From NCBI GenBank assembly GCA_026708645.1, contig JAPOUM010000040.1, positions 62,001 to 126,000 on the forward strand: a stretch of 64,000 nt of DNA, in the 5' to 3' direction. Positions 7,670 to 17,700 of this stretch are shown piece after piece. Positions within the stretch are counted from its first letter, which is position 1. Every line of letters begins with the position of its first letter. Both the position numbers and the translations under genes were made by a program. The notes under the pieces are model-generated. The model was not told the origin of the DNA. It saw only the letters and a list, made by a program, of their open reading frames with translations, and did not search any database. The stretch is from Acidimicrobiaceae bacterium (GTDB lineage: Bacteria > Actinomycetota > Acidimicrobiia > Acidimicrobiales > Aldehydirespiratoraceae).

Positions 7670-10254
7670 CTACGGGGTAATGGGGCGGACTGTGGTCATC
7701 TCCATGCCGGTGGCGGTGATGATCTTGACCGCGATGCGGGCTCGTTCGGGCGGGTCGAAGGGGGCTGAGCGCATGGCGGTGAGAGCTTGCAGTTCGGCGG
7801 TGTCGGCGCTTCTGCCCAGCTCTTTGAGCAGTTTCTTGATCTGGCGATCGCTGTCGGCGCCAGGAAAATGAATGCGCCGGGCGAAGAAGCTCTCACCGTC
7901 GTGGTCGGTGTCGATCATCCAGCAGGCCACATCTCCGGGCCCTCCCGCGGCGGCGTTGCCGGTGGCCGGGTCGAAAGTGTCGTAACCCTTCACCTGCACC
8001 GTGATCCGCCCGTCCGGCTTGCTGCTGATCTCGACGTCGGGCTCGCCGATGATCACGAAAGCCTCGTGGCCGGTCTCGTCTGACAGTTCGCGGATCATCA
8101 GGTCGCGGTTCATCTGCGCTCTGGCCACCTGGATGCGGCCCACCTTCGCCGGAGCGTCGGCCGCGTAAGCGTAAGCCACGACAAGCAGCAGGTCGGCCCG
8201 CTCGGCGCTGTCGGTGATCTCGCGGGCGGCTTCGCGGATCATCTCAGCGGGCACTGTCACATCCTCGGCGGCCACCATCACCGCCGCGACGTGCTCAGCG
8301 GCGCCGCTGTCGACGGTGTAGACGGCCCTCCAAGCGAGCAGCCCCGAACTGCCGGGCCACGGCGCCAGGGCTTGGACAGTGATGTCGGCGCTGTCGCGGC
8401 CGCCTCGCACGGTGTGGTTCAACAGCGCCGCTTGCACCGCCTCCAAGAAGTCGTCGTGAGCGACCACGCTCTCGTCGTCGCTGCCCTCCAGCGGGATCAC
8501 CGTCGCCCACGGCTGCTCGCTCTCCACCGTCAAAGGCGACGCCACACGAGTGACGGCACGCTTGCGTCGAGGCTGATCCACCAGCATGATCGGATCAGGA
8601 TCCAAGTCATACGCCAGCACGCTGGCCGACACTTTCGGCACGCGTTCGTAGACGAAACCGGCCGCAGGGTCCTCACCCCAGCCGCCCTCCGGCGGATCGG
8701 CCGGCGGCTGGCCGGACAATTCTGCTTCTTGGCGGGCGCCGTCGGCGGAGTCGGCCAGCGTCCAGTAGGGGAACACCGCTGTGGCGAGCCGCTGACGGGC
8801 GATCGACACCGCCACCGGCGAAGTGTCGCAAGTGATCCAACGCCTGCCCCACTTCTCGGCGACAGCAGCGGTAGCGGCACTGCCGCAAGTCGGATCGAAA
8901 ACCAGATCTCCTGGATCGGTCGCCATCAGCATGCACCGCTCGATCACACTGTCAGCCGTCTGCACCACATAGCGCTTGTCTGAGGCTGACATCTGCCTGT
9001 GCCAGATGTTGTTGATTCGGCGACCCGGCACTTCATCCTCGTAGCGTTTCCATCCAAGAGAGCCCCCTTCGACTGCAGCAAGTCGGCCAAGTCGGCCCAA
9101 GCGATCCAAGCCTTCATGTGAGATCGCCCAGTGTCTTGCTGGATCGCACGGATGTTCCTTGCCGTCCCACACATACGGCTCAGACCTGCCAGTTGTGGAG
9201 ACACCCTGACTGGTCAATCCGACCCGCCGGAACAAGCGCGAGTTCTTCGGAAGATGCCAGTCGGGGTCTCGTCGCTCCTCCGCCGTGAGTCCGCGAATGC
9301 TGCCATTGGCGAGTTCGAGCATTGCGTATGAACTCATGTGATTGATCTGCTCTGCTCGAGACAGCGGTTCATAAAGCTGGTGATACCGGACGGTTTCCTT
9401 ATCTTTGGCGTACCAGAGCAGATAGTCGGCGACGCTGGGCAGGGTCTTGGATGAAGAGCCGCCGGTGGTTGCGAACGGGATCGTGGCTACTCGGTTCTCG
9501 GCGCCGAAGACTTCGTCCAGCAGGATCGCGGCGCGATGCACGTTCTCGTCGCCTATCTGCATGAACAGCGAGCCGGTGTCGGCCAGCAGTTCGCGCATCA
9601 GGGTCAGCTTCTCGAGGGTCAGATCCAGATACGAGTGGATGCCGCGTTCGTAGGTATCGCGAAAAGCGCGGATCGTGCGAGTGTCGAGCGGCCTGCCCTC
9701 GGCTTTCTCGGGTGTCTCGCGGCTGTTGACCGACACCTGGAAGTTGGATTTGTAGCCCATGCCGTAGGGCGGATCGAAGTAGATCATCTGCACTTTGCCG
9801 GCCATGTGCTCGCGGGCCAGCAGCGACGCCATCACCCTCGCCGATTCGCCGTGGATCAGCCGGTTGCTCCAGTTGGCGGCGTGCTGATACCACTCATAGG
9901 CGGCGTCGGCCGAGGGCAGCCCGTTGAAATCGGCGAACAGCGACGGTTGCTCTCCTCCGCCCTGCAAAAGCTTGACGAACGCCGCGGGATGCACCTTCTC
10001 GCGGATGTACAGCGGATGAGCCGCATGGCCGCTGCCTTCTGCGGCCTGGCCGCCATCCGGGACCGGGGGGGGGTCCGGCGATTCCAGGCCAGCACCGGAT
10101 CGTCGTCGACGGCGCGTGCGGAAGGCACATGCAGCACAGGGCGACGGTCGTCGTCGCTCATCGTGGTGGCGGTCTGCTCAGTCGGCAGGTTCAACCGCCG
10201 CTTCGAGGTGTGGATGTATTGCTCGGTGTCGCGCTCGACCGGTTTCTTGGCCAT
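7670..10254 (-). pseudogene. mod: Type III DNA methyltransferase (Mod), frameshifted near its 5' end at a G9 tract
   Basis: An N6-adenine methyltransferase of beta class: FDPPYGMGY (motif IV) comes first and FDPTCGSAATAAVAEKWGR (motif I) follows about 300 residues later, the order typical of type III Mod. The main open frame reads 9994 to 7670 (774 aa). The true N-terminus (MAKKPVERDTEQYIH...AVDDDPVLAWNR) is encoded in another frame from ATG 10254. The two frames meet at a run of nine G on the plus strand (10065-10073, C9 on the coding strand). Ten would join them into about 860 residues. It may be phase-variable, a recent null mutation or a homopolymer sequencing error. The restriction partner res lies upstream on the same strand. 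Confidence 0.8.
10065..10073. repeat. G9 homopolymer in the mod coding region
   Basis: Nine consecutive G on the plus strand inside the 5' part of mod. One extra base restores a single frame from ATG 10254 through the methyltransferase domain. Slippage at such tracts switches mod genes ON and OFF in other bacteria. Confidence 0.85.
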
Positions 10255-10519
10255 CACGCAGCCCCTTGCGACCCTGCGCTCATAGCGCCCTGCCAGCGCA
10301 GTGTCGCCTGACGCCGGGGCGCGGCCATCACGCAGCCCCCTCTCGACGTGCGTTCATGGCGCCTCTCCGTGGCCATTGCGCCGCCGGTTGTTGTCACCGT
10401 CTTCGCCGTCACGCCGACTCCTCTTGCCGTGCGTTCATGTTGCCTCTCCGTGTCATCACGCCGACTTCTCTCGGCTGTTTCGTCACGCTGCTGCTCGCTG
10501 CCGTCGAAGCGGTGTTCAT
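10255..10519 (-). repeat. Degenerate repeats with mini-ORFs between res and mod
   Basis: On the coding (minus) strand ATGA(A/G)C recurs at 10519, 10438, 10357 and 10283, spaced 81, 81 and 74 nt. Three of these open nine-codon frames, MNARQEESA, MNARREGAA and MSAGSQGAA, ending GCGTGA. The last TGA is followed directly by the ATGGCC of mod, and AGGGGCTGCGTGATGGCC occurs twice. The first ATG overlaps the res stop codon. The layout suggests a duplicated stop/start junction, possibly acting in translational coupling. Confidence 0.6.
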
Positions 10520-13500
10520 GCCGCCTCTTCCTGCAGGCGGGGCGGATGCGTCTTGCGGGCCTGTCGTACGGCTTCCTCCAAGTCCATCGACAAGCTCTCG
10601 CGCTGGTCTAGTTCCACGAACGACCAGCGTCGCAGCCAGCCCGGCAGCCGCGGCGAAGCTTGCACCGCCGGGATCCATCGGGTCGTCACCGACTGCTTCT
10701 TTCGTTCGCTTCGATCATCGGGCGCGCCCTTGCATTCGATGATCAGATGCACGGCGTCCGCGTCGCCGCCCGGCGCGAACAAGCGGGCCACGAAGTCGGG
10801 TTCGTAACGGTGCCAGGCGCCCTCCCACAGATACGGCACCGTCCAGCCGAGCCGGAAGTTGCGTGCCCAGCTCACCACATCGGGATGCTTGTCGAGCGCA
10901 CGGGCGCAGGCGGCCTCCAACTTCGAATGGCAAGCGGCGAAGTTCAACTCGGACTTCTTGGTGCGATGCCGGGGCGACAGACTGGTCTCGAAGCCGACGC
11001 CGGAAGTGTCCAGCAGCATCGGCTTCCCGAACGCGGCGACCAGCCGGTCTTGCACTCCGCCGGTGGCTTCGCAGGCGTCGTCGATCTCTTTGACGGCCTG
11101 CTCGAGGCTGCTCGAACCCAGCCCGTCGTAATGAGCCTCGCCGACGCCCGCCAGCAGCGTCCAAGCCTTCACGATCTTGACAGCCTCATGGAACAGCAGC
11201 CGTCGCCTTGCCCGCCTGCCGTCACCGTCTCCTGCGCCTTCGGTGATGCGCTGGGTCCAGCGCGCCACCAGCCCCGCTGCCACACGGGTCACGGCCTGTT
11301 GGCGGCGCATGTCCGCTGCGGCGCTGATGATGACGGGCGCGCCGACCGAACCCTTCAACTCTGTGTTCTTGGCGCCTTTCGGCACCCATCTGATGACCCG
11401 CTGCGGGTCCAGGCGGAATCCGTCGGCGCCGGGTTCGGTGAGATACTGCTCGACGTCGGGGAACTCGATGCGATGCTCGCGCCGCCCGGCGACGCTGCGC
11501 ACCTCATAGCGGTCTTTCGGTGGCGCCGATTCGTCGTCGGAGCGTTTCACTTGCATGAACTCGAAAGGCACGCCGATCACTTCGGCGTATTCGGCGACGA
11601 GCCGGCCGTCGTCGTCGAAGTTGTCGTAGTTCGAGCGGCGCAGCGCCCTGCCGGTGACTTGCTCGCACAGCAGCTGAGTGGAGAAGGCCCGATACCCCAG
11701 AATGTGGGTGACGGTGCGAGTGTCCCAGCCCTCGGTGAGCATAGACACCGACACCACGCAGCGGATGTGCTCGCCGAGGCCTCCGATCCTGCCGACGGAG
11801 TTGAGCGCGGCCCGAACGACGTCACGATCGTCACGGCTGTCGCGGTCTCCACGAGCGTCGTCGAGGAGTCTCAGTCGCTTTGCTTGGGCCTTGATAGGGG
11901 CGCTGAGAGAACCTTCACCCTCAAGTTGAGAATGCACCAGCAGCGTGCGGATCCGTTCGGTCGGGCCGTCGCTGCTGTAGTTGGCGAACAGTTCGCAGGC
12001 GCCCTGATGGTGTACGAAGGTGCCGTCGGGGCGTTTCTCGGCCCATCCCGCGATGTGATCGGCGAGTGCTGTGGCGTTGGAGATGTTGTTGGCCACCACG
12101 ATGAACACCGGCGGCGTCGGCATCGGCTCGGCCGGAGGGTCGGGATGCATCCACAGGTCGAACTTCTGCTCGTAGCTGCGGTAGAGCGCGGCCAGAGCCT
12201 GCTTGAGCTCGGCGGGCACAGAGTCGCGTTCGACTTTCTTGGGTGTGGTGTTGGCGTACAGGTTGCGCCATCGCACCCGCTCGTCGGCGGAGTCGTCGTC
12301 CACCGGCACCTGCGGGACTTTGACCAGACCCGACTCGATGCTGTCCATCAAAGGGAAATCCGAGACCACCCAGCCGAACATGCGCTCGCGGCGTTCGGCG
12401 CCCTCGATGAAGATCGGGGTCGCCGAGAAGTCGTAGACCGGCCCGAGCCGGCCCGTGTCGCGCAGCCCTTCCAGCGCCGCGAACCACACGGCGGCGGCTT
12501 TTGTGTCGTCGTCTTCTGATGTGCGCCGTCCGGCTTCTGGCAGATAGCAGTGATGCGCCTCGTCGTTGAGCACGCACACCTTCGGTGCGCCTCTGCCTGC
12601 GGGCAAGCCGCGCAGCGCCCGGTGCAGCACCGCCGACATCGATTCGGGATCGGAGGCTTTGCGTCCTGAGCGCAGCAGCTTGCGGGCGTCGCTGGAGACG
12701 GCTGACAGCCGGTCGCGGCGTTGCAGAGCTTGGAAGTTCAGCACCCGCACCTTCACCGCTCCCAGAGCGCCGCTCATGCTGCGGGGCAGCAGCCCCATCT
12801 CGTCGTAAACGTTGTCGGGGTTCGCCGGATCCAGCACCGCCAGACGCTCACGCACGGTATGGCCCGGCGCTATCGCCAGAAAGCTGGTGGTGTAACGCCC
12901 GTCGCGTCGCTGCGACGCCGCGGCGTTGGCGGCATGCCAGGCGATGACCATGCCCATCACCGCGGTCTTGCCCGATCCGGTGGCCATCCTCACCGCCAGA
13001 CGGTCGATGCCGTCGTTGTAGTCGCGGTTGGCTTCTGCCAGCTCGCGGCGGATATCGGCCAGCACAGGGAACCGGCCGGCGTTGGCCTCGGTCAGCCAGA
13101 TCAGCGTCTCGGCCGCCTCCACCTGAGCGAAGAACAGCCTCGGTTCGTTGGCTTCGCTGCGCCAATGCAACAAGAGCTGTCTCGTGGCGGCGGTGGCGTC
13201 CGGATAGTTGGCTCGGCGCCAGCCGGCCACAGCGTCACGGATGCGGTTCACCAGTTCGTTCTGCTCGGCTGGGGTCTCCTGGATCCTCTGCTGAGCGCCC
13301 CGCTGCTTGGGCACGATCACCAGCGCCTGGCTCAGCCGGCGCCCGTCCATGGCTCTGCCGGTGGAGGTGTTGTCCGACGACAGCTGCCAGTGCCGTGAAG
13401 GCTCTTCGTGGGGGCGGTTCAGCACCGGCTGACGGATGTGGTCAGGCACCTCGTCGGTCGCTTTGTCTTGTGCTTCGTCGGGCAGTGCCAAGCGACGGCT

Positions 13501-13557
13501 TTTCGTGTCGAGCCTGACGCCCTCGGACACGCCGAGCTTGGTCGGATCAGAGTTCAT
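10516..13557 (-). CDS. res: Type III restriction enzyme Res subunit (helicase-endonuclease)
   Basis: An SF2 DEAD/DEAH helicase fused to a nuclease, about 1013 aa. It carries Walker A (MATGSGKT, about residue 195), DEAHHC (motif II), SATP (motif III) and QVTGRALRR (motif VI). Near the C-terminus is a PD-(D/E)xK nuclease signature (EPDFVARL, then HLIIECKG). Type III Res translocates on DNA and cuts when paired with Mod. ATG 13557 (MNSDPTKLG) is the likely start; the frame stays open to 13596. The first ~100 residues are polar and poorly conserved-looking. mod follows 261 bp downstream on the same strand. The pair fills the space between direct repeats B and C, so it arrived as cargo. Confidence 0.88.
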   Translation of the reverse strand: MNSDPTKLGVSEGVRLDTKSRRLALPDEAQDKATDEVPDHIRQPVLNRPHEEPSRHWQLSSDNTSTGRAMDGRRLSQALVIVPKQRGAQQRIQETPAEQNELVNRIRDAVAGWRRANYPDATAATRQLLLHWRSEANEPRLFFAQVEAAETLIWLTEANAGRFPVLADIRRELAEANRDYNDGIDRLAVRMATGSGKTAVMGMVIAWHAANAAASQRRDGRYTTSFLAIAPGHTVRERLAVLDPANPDNVYDEMGLLPRSMSGALGAVKVRVLNFQALQRRDRLSAVSSDARKLLRSGRKASDPESMSAVLHRALRGLPAGRGAPKVCVLNDEAHHCYLPEAGRRTSEDDDTKAAAVWFAALEGLRDTGRLGPVYDFSATPIFIEGAERRERMFGWVVSDFPLMDSIESGLVKVPQVPVDDDSADERVRWRNLYANTTPKKVERDSVPAELKQALAALYRSYEQKFDLWMHPDPPAEPMPTPPVFIVVANNISNATALADHIAGWAEKRPDGTFVHHQGACELFANYSSDGPTERIRTLLVHSQLEGEGSLSAPIKAQAKRLRLLDDARGDRDSRDDRDVVRAALNSVGRIGGLGEHIRCVVSVSMLTEGWDTRTVTHILGYRAFSTQLLCEQVTGRALRRSNYDNFDDDGRLVAEYAEVIGVPFEFMQVKRSDDESAPPKDRYEVRSVAGRREHRIEFPDVEQYLTEPGADGFRLDPQRVIRWVPKGAKNTELKGSVGAPVIISAAADMRRQQAVTRVAAGLVARWTQRITEGAGDGDGRRARRRLLFHEAVKIVKAWTLLAGVGEAHYDGLGSSSLEQAVKEIDDACEATGGVQDRLVAAFGKPMLLDTSGVGFETSLSPRHRTKKSELNFAACHSKLEAACARALDKHPDVVSWARNFRLGWTVPYLWEGAWHRYEPDFVARLFAPGGDADAVHLIIECKGAPDDRSERKKQSVTTRWIPAVQASPRLPGWLRRWSFVELDQRESLSMDLEEAVRQARKTHPPRLQEEAA

Positions 13558-13730
13558 CGGCTGTTTGCGTCGTTGGGCGGTTCGTTGCTGCGGCACTCGT
13601 TGCGGCGACCGCGGAGGCCGTCACTTCCGTGTCGGGCAGGGGCGACCAGGTCAGGGGTCGTCTCCTGAGGCGGTCTGCGGGCTCGCACAACAATGCACAG
13701 GCTAGCTGACGGCACCGCAGGCGATCACTG

Positions 13731-14228
13731 TCACGGGCTGACCCTCGACGATGCCCGGGCAGCGGCAGCGGGGCCCGAAGGCTGACTGTCACTTCAAGCT
13801 GGCTGGGGTTTCGTAGACTTCGACGCGCCGGTCTGACGCAATGATTGGAGGCAGCGCAATGCCGGGATCCCTTGAAGGCAGAGTAGTGCTGGTCACGGGG
13901 GCTGGTCGGGGCATCGGGCGCGCCATCGCTCAGCGTTTCGCCGAAGCCGGGTCAGCGGTCTGCGTCAACGACGTCGACGCTGAAGCCGCCGCAGGCACTG
14001 CGGCGCTGATCAGCGACCCCGCTAAGGCTTCGGCCTCTGCGTTGGCAGTGCCCGGCGATGTTTCCGACAGCGCGGCCGTCGCCGCAATGATCGCCGCGGT
14101 CACGGCGCGGCACGGACGAATCGACGTGCTGGTCAACAACGCCGACATGGTCAGCCCCATGCTGCACTTCTTCGAGGCCTGGTGGCGGCGCATCGTCGAC
14201 GTCAACTTGACCGGGCACTTCCTGGTGT
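13731..14228 (+). repeat. Direct repeat copy C (overlaps the intact SDR gene)
   Basis: This copy includes the HGLTLDDARAAAAGPEG tail with stop, the spacer and the SDR 5' end, and continues into the complete SDR gene, so it is probably the original locus. Its left edge abuts the region upstream of res. With copy A it brackets about 8.8 kb. Confidence 0.88.
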
Positions 14229-14662
14229 CGCATCCCGTGGCTCGGCTGATGGCCAAACAAGGCGGCGGCAGCATCATCAACATGAGCTCGGGCGGAGCCA
14301 CTCGAGCCCACCGCTCGTTCACCGCCTACGACGCCACCAAAGGCGGCATCGAAGCTCTCACCCGGGCGATGGCCCTCGACCTCGGGCCCTACAACATACG
14401 GGTCAACGCGCTGGTGCCCGGCGCCATCGACACCAGCGGGCTGTCGCTGGCGGACCGGACCCTGCGAGGCGAGAACGTGCCGCTCGGGCGGGTCGGCGAG
14501 CCCTTGGACATGACCGGTGCGGCCCTGTTCCTGGCCTCCGACGACGCGTCCTACATCACCGGGTCGGTGATACGAGTCGACGGCGGGATGCTGGCGCAGC
14601 AGCGCTCCGCCACGGTCGACATCGTCTCGGTCGACAGCTTCCCTGCCGTGGAAGACCTGTAG
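13859..14662 (+). CDS. SDR family NAD(P)-dependent oxidoreductase
   Basis: A classical short-chain dehydrogenase/reductase, 267 aa, normal length. TGAGRGIG (cofactor loop), NNAD (the usual NNAG with Gly changed to Asp), SS in IINMSSGG, catalytic YDATKGG (Tyr-xxx-Lys) and the C-terminal YITGSVIRVDGG are visible. The start at 13859 is chosen because GGAGG sits 7 nt upstream. An in-frame ATG at 13841 precedes that site, and in repeat copy A a 1-base insertion would put it out of frame. Substrate unknown; the last ~20 residues are unlike the family. The hydantoinase gene follows. Confidence 0.9.
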   Translation: MPGSLEGRVVLVTGAGRGIGRAIAQRFAEAGSAVCVNDVDAEAAAGTAALISDPAKASASALAVPGDVSDSAAVAAMIAAVTARHGRIDVLVNNADMVSPMLHFFEAWWRRIVDVNLTGHFLVSHPVARLMAKQGGGSIINMSSGGATRAHRSFTAYDATKGGIEALTRAMALDLGPYNIRVNALVPGAIDTSGLSLADRTLRGENVPLGRVGEPLDMTGAALFLASDDASYITGSVIRVDGGMLAQQRSATVDIVSVDSFPAVEDL

Positions 14663-14794
14663 CACCGGTCTGCCAGCGCCGAGGTTCACGAATGCCGAGA
14701 TCGTCAGCACAGGTCGAGAGAGCGAAACTGATGACGCGTCCGCCAACGAGTCGAGGGTCGCGAATGCCGGGAGCGTCACTGCCGGAGACCGCAC
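14663..14794. other. Short SDR-hydantoinase spacer with repeats
   Basis: The 132-bp spacer contains two similar segments (around CGAATGCCGAGA and CGAATGCCGGGA) and a GGAGA close to the next start. No gene is visible. Confidence 0.4.
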
Positions 14795-17700
14795 ATGAGC
14801 GAGTCGTCCGTGCCTGAAGCGTCCGTGCCCGGATCGATTGCGCCCGAACTGCCTGCGTCTGGATCACCGATGTCTGAACTGTCTGCGGCTGAACTGTCTG
14901 CGGCTGAACTGTCCGTGGCAGAGTCTCCGTCCGCGGGGCAGGGGGTGCGGATCGGGGTGGACGTGGGAGGCACGTTCACCGACGTGGCCCTGCAGCGCGG
15001 CGATGCGCCTTTCGTCACTACCAAGGTCCTCACCACACGCGAACAACCCGAGGAAGCCGTCCTCGCGGGCGTGGCCGAAGTGGTCGAACGCTCAGGCGCC
15101 GACATCGCAGAAGTGACTCAGATCATCCACGGGACCACTCTGGCCACCAACGCTGTGATCGAGCGCAGCGGGGCCAGGACCGCTCTGGTCACCACAGCCG
15201 GATTCCGCGACGTGATCGAGACGCGCACCGAGAGCCGTTTCGAGCAGTACGACCTGAACATCGTGCTGCCTGCGCCGCTGATCGAACGCAAAGACCGTTT
15301 CACGGTGCCCGAACGCATCGGCGCCGACGGCGGAGTGCTCATGGATTTCGACGCGGGTGCCGCCGCGCGGGTGATCGCTCGCATAGTGCAGGGAGGCTAC
15401 GAGTCGGTGGCGGTCGGGTTCATGCACAGCTACCGCAACAGCGCCCACGAACGCCGCTTCCGCGAGCTGCTGCTCCGGGAGGCCCCCGAGCTCGCCGTGT
15501 CGCTGAGCTGCGAGGTCTCGCCGTTGATGCGCGAGTTCGAGCGTTTCACCACGGTCTGCGTCAACGCCTACGTGCAGCCCCGGATCTCGTCGTATCTGCG
15601 CCGCCTCGAAGAGCGGCTGCACAGCCTGGGGGCGCGCTGCCCGCTGCTGCTGGTGCATTCCGGCGGCGGCCTGATCAGCAGCGACACCGCGGCCGCCTAC
15701 CCGGTGCGCCTGATCGAGTCGGGGCCTGCAGGCGGCGTGATCTTCGCGGCGCGTCTGGCTCAGACGCATCGTCGTGAGCGGATCATCTCCTATGACATGG
15801 GCGGCACCACCGCCAAGATCGCGCTCATCGAGGACTGCTCGCCACGCACCGCGAAGACGTTCGAGACCGCCCGGACCGCTCGGTTCAAGAAGGGCAGCGG
15901 AATGCCGATCTCGGTGCCTTCCATCGAGATGATCGAGATCGGCGCCGGCGGCGGCTCGGTCGCCTCCGTCGACAAGCTCGGCCAGATACGGGTGGGGCCT
16001 CAGAGCGCGGGCGCGCAGCCGGGGCCTGCCTGCTACGACCGCGGCGGCGCCGCGGCGACCGTCACCGACGCCAACCTGCACCTCGGCCGGCTGCACCCCG
16101 ACACTTTCCGGGCGCCTGACATCTCGCTGTCGCCGTCGCGGGCGGCCGCGGCACTGAGCAGCAGCGTCGGGGCGCCGCTCGCCCTCGACGACCGCGAGGC
16201 TGCGGTGGGCGTGGTCGAAGTGGTCGATGAGAACATGGCCAACGCGGCGCGCACTCACGCGGTGGAGAGCGGCAAGGACCTGGCCGGCTACTCCATGGTG
16301 GCCTTCGGCGGAGCGGCGCCGCTGCACGCCTGCCGCCTTATCGACAAGCTGGGCATCGACGAGGTGCTGGTCCCGGTGGGGGCGGGGGTCGGCTCGGCCA
16401 TCGGCTTCCTGCTGGCGCCTTTCTCCTATGAGGCGACACGCAGCTTCTACACCTCTTCTGAGAGCTTCGACGTGGACGGCGTCCGCGGCCTGCTGACGGA
16501 TTTGAAGGCCGAGGCCGAAGAGTTCGTGCGCACAGGCATCGGGCGCCGAGTCGCCGGCAGGGGAGAGCAGACCGGCCGAGAGCCGACCGGCGGGGAACCG
16601 CACGAGAAAAGCTCTCGACATCAATCTCAACCTCAAGTCGAGACAACGGGAGGGGGCGGAGTCGAGGCTTGGGCTGGGCTCGTGACCGAGTGCGAGGTGT
16701 CGATGCGCTACCGCGGCCAGGGCTGGGAGATACCGGTGACGCTGCCGCGAGGCGATTTCGACGAGATCGCCGCCCAAGAGCTGATCACTGCCTTCGTGAA
16801 GGCTTACGAGACCTTCTTCGGGCGTGCCATCGAAGGCTTGGCGGTCGAGGCGGTGAGCTGGTCGGTGCGCGTGTCCTCGAGCCGTCTGGCCCCGCATACG
16901 GTGGAGCGACTCGACGCGGGCCGCCTGGCTGCACGTTCGCCGCAAGCTGTGGGCAGCCGCCTGGTCCACGATCCGCCCAGCGGCGCTGAAGTCGCCGCCG
17001 GAGTCTTCGAGCGCTCCTCGCTCATGGCGGGCGACACGCTGCAAGGCCCGGCTCTGGTGGTCGAAGACCAGACCACCACCGTCATCAGCTCACAGCACAC
17101 CGCAGTGGTGCAGCCCGACCTGACGCTGCGGGTAACCGCCGACAGCGCCGCGAGGAACAGCGCGGCGGACAGCGCGGCGGACAGGCCAGGGGCACAGCAG
17201 CAGTCGAGTCCGCAGCAGCCGCAGCCCTCGCCGCGAAGCGAGCCCCAGTGTGAGCCCCGGCGTGAATCTCAGTGTGAACCTCAGACTGAGGCGCAGCGCG
17301 AGGTGCCCATGCAGATCATGTGGAACCGCTTGATATCGGTGGTCGAGGAGCAGGCCCTGACCCTGGTGCGCACCGCCTTCTCGACCTCGGTGCGTGAAGC
17401 CGGAGACCTCTCGGCGGGGGTCTTCGACCGGCGCGGCCGCTTGATCGCCCAGGCAGTGACCGGAACTCCCGGCCATGTCAACACCATGGCCGCGTCGCTG
17501 GGTCATTTCATCAACGAGATCGGCGCCGACAGCATGCAGCCCGGCGACGTCTATCTGACCAACGACCCGTGGAAAGGCACCGGCCATCTCCATGACATCA
17601 CCGTGGCCACGCCGGTGTTCGGCGGCCGCGGTCAACTCATCGGGTTCTTCGCATCGACGGCGCACGTCGTCGACATCGGCGGGCGCGGCTTCGGCCCGGA

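Noticed and set aside
10660..12519. Long plus-strand frame across res
   Set aside because: Antisense to the helicase motifs of Res; composition-driven and without domains.
4881..14228. Composite transposon bounded by the direct repeats
   Set aside because: The repeats contain pieces of ordinary genes, and no transposase, resolvase or terminal inverted repeats are visible.
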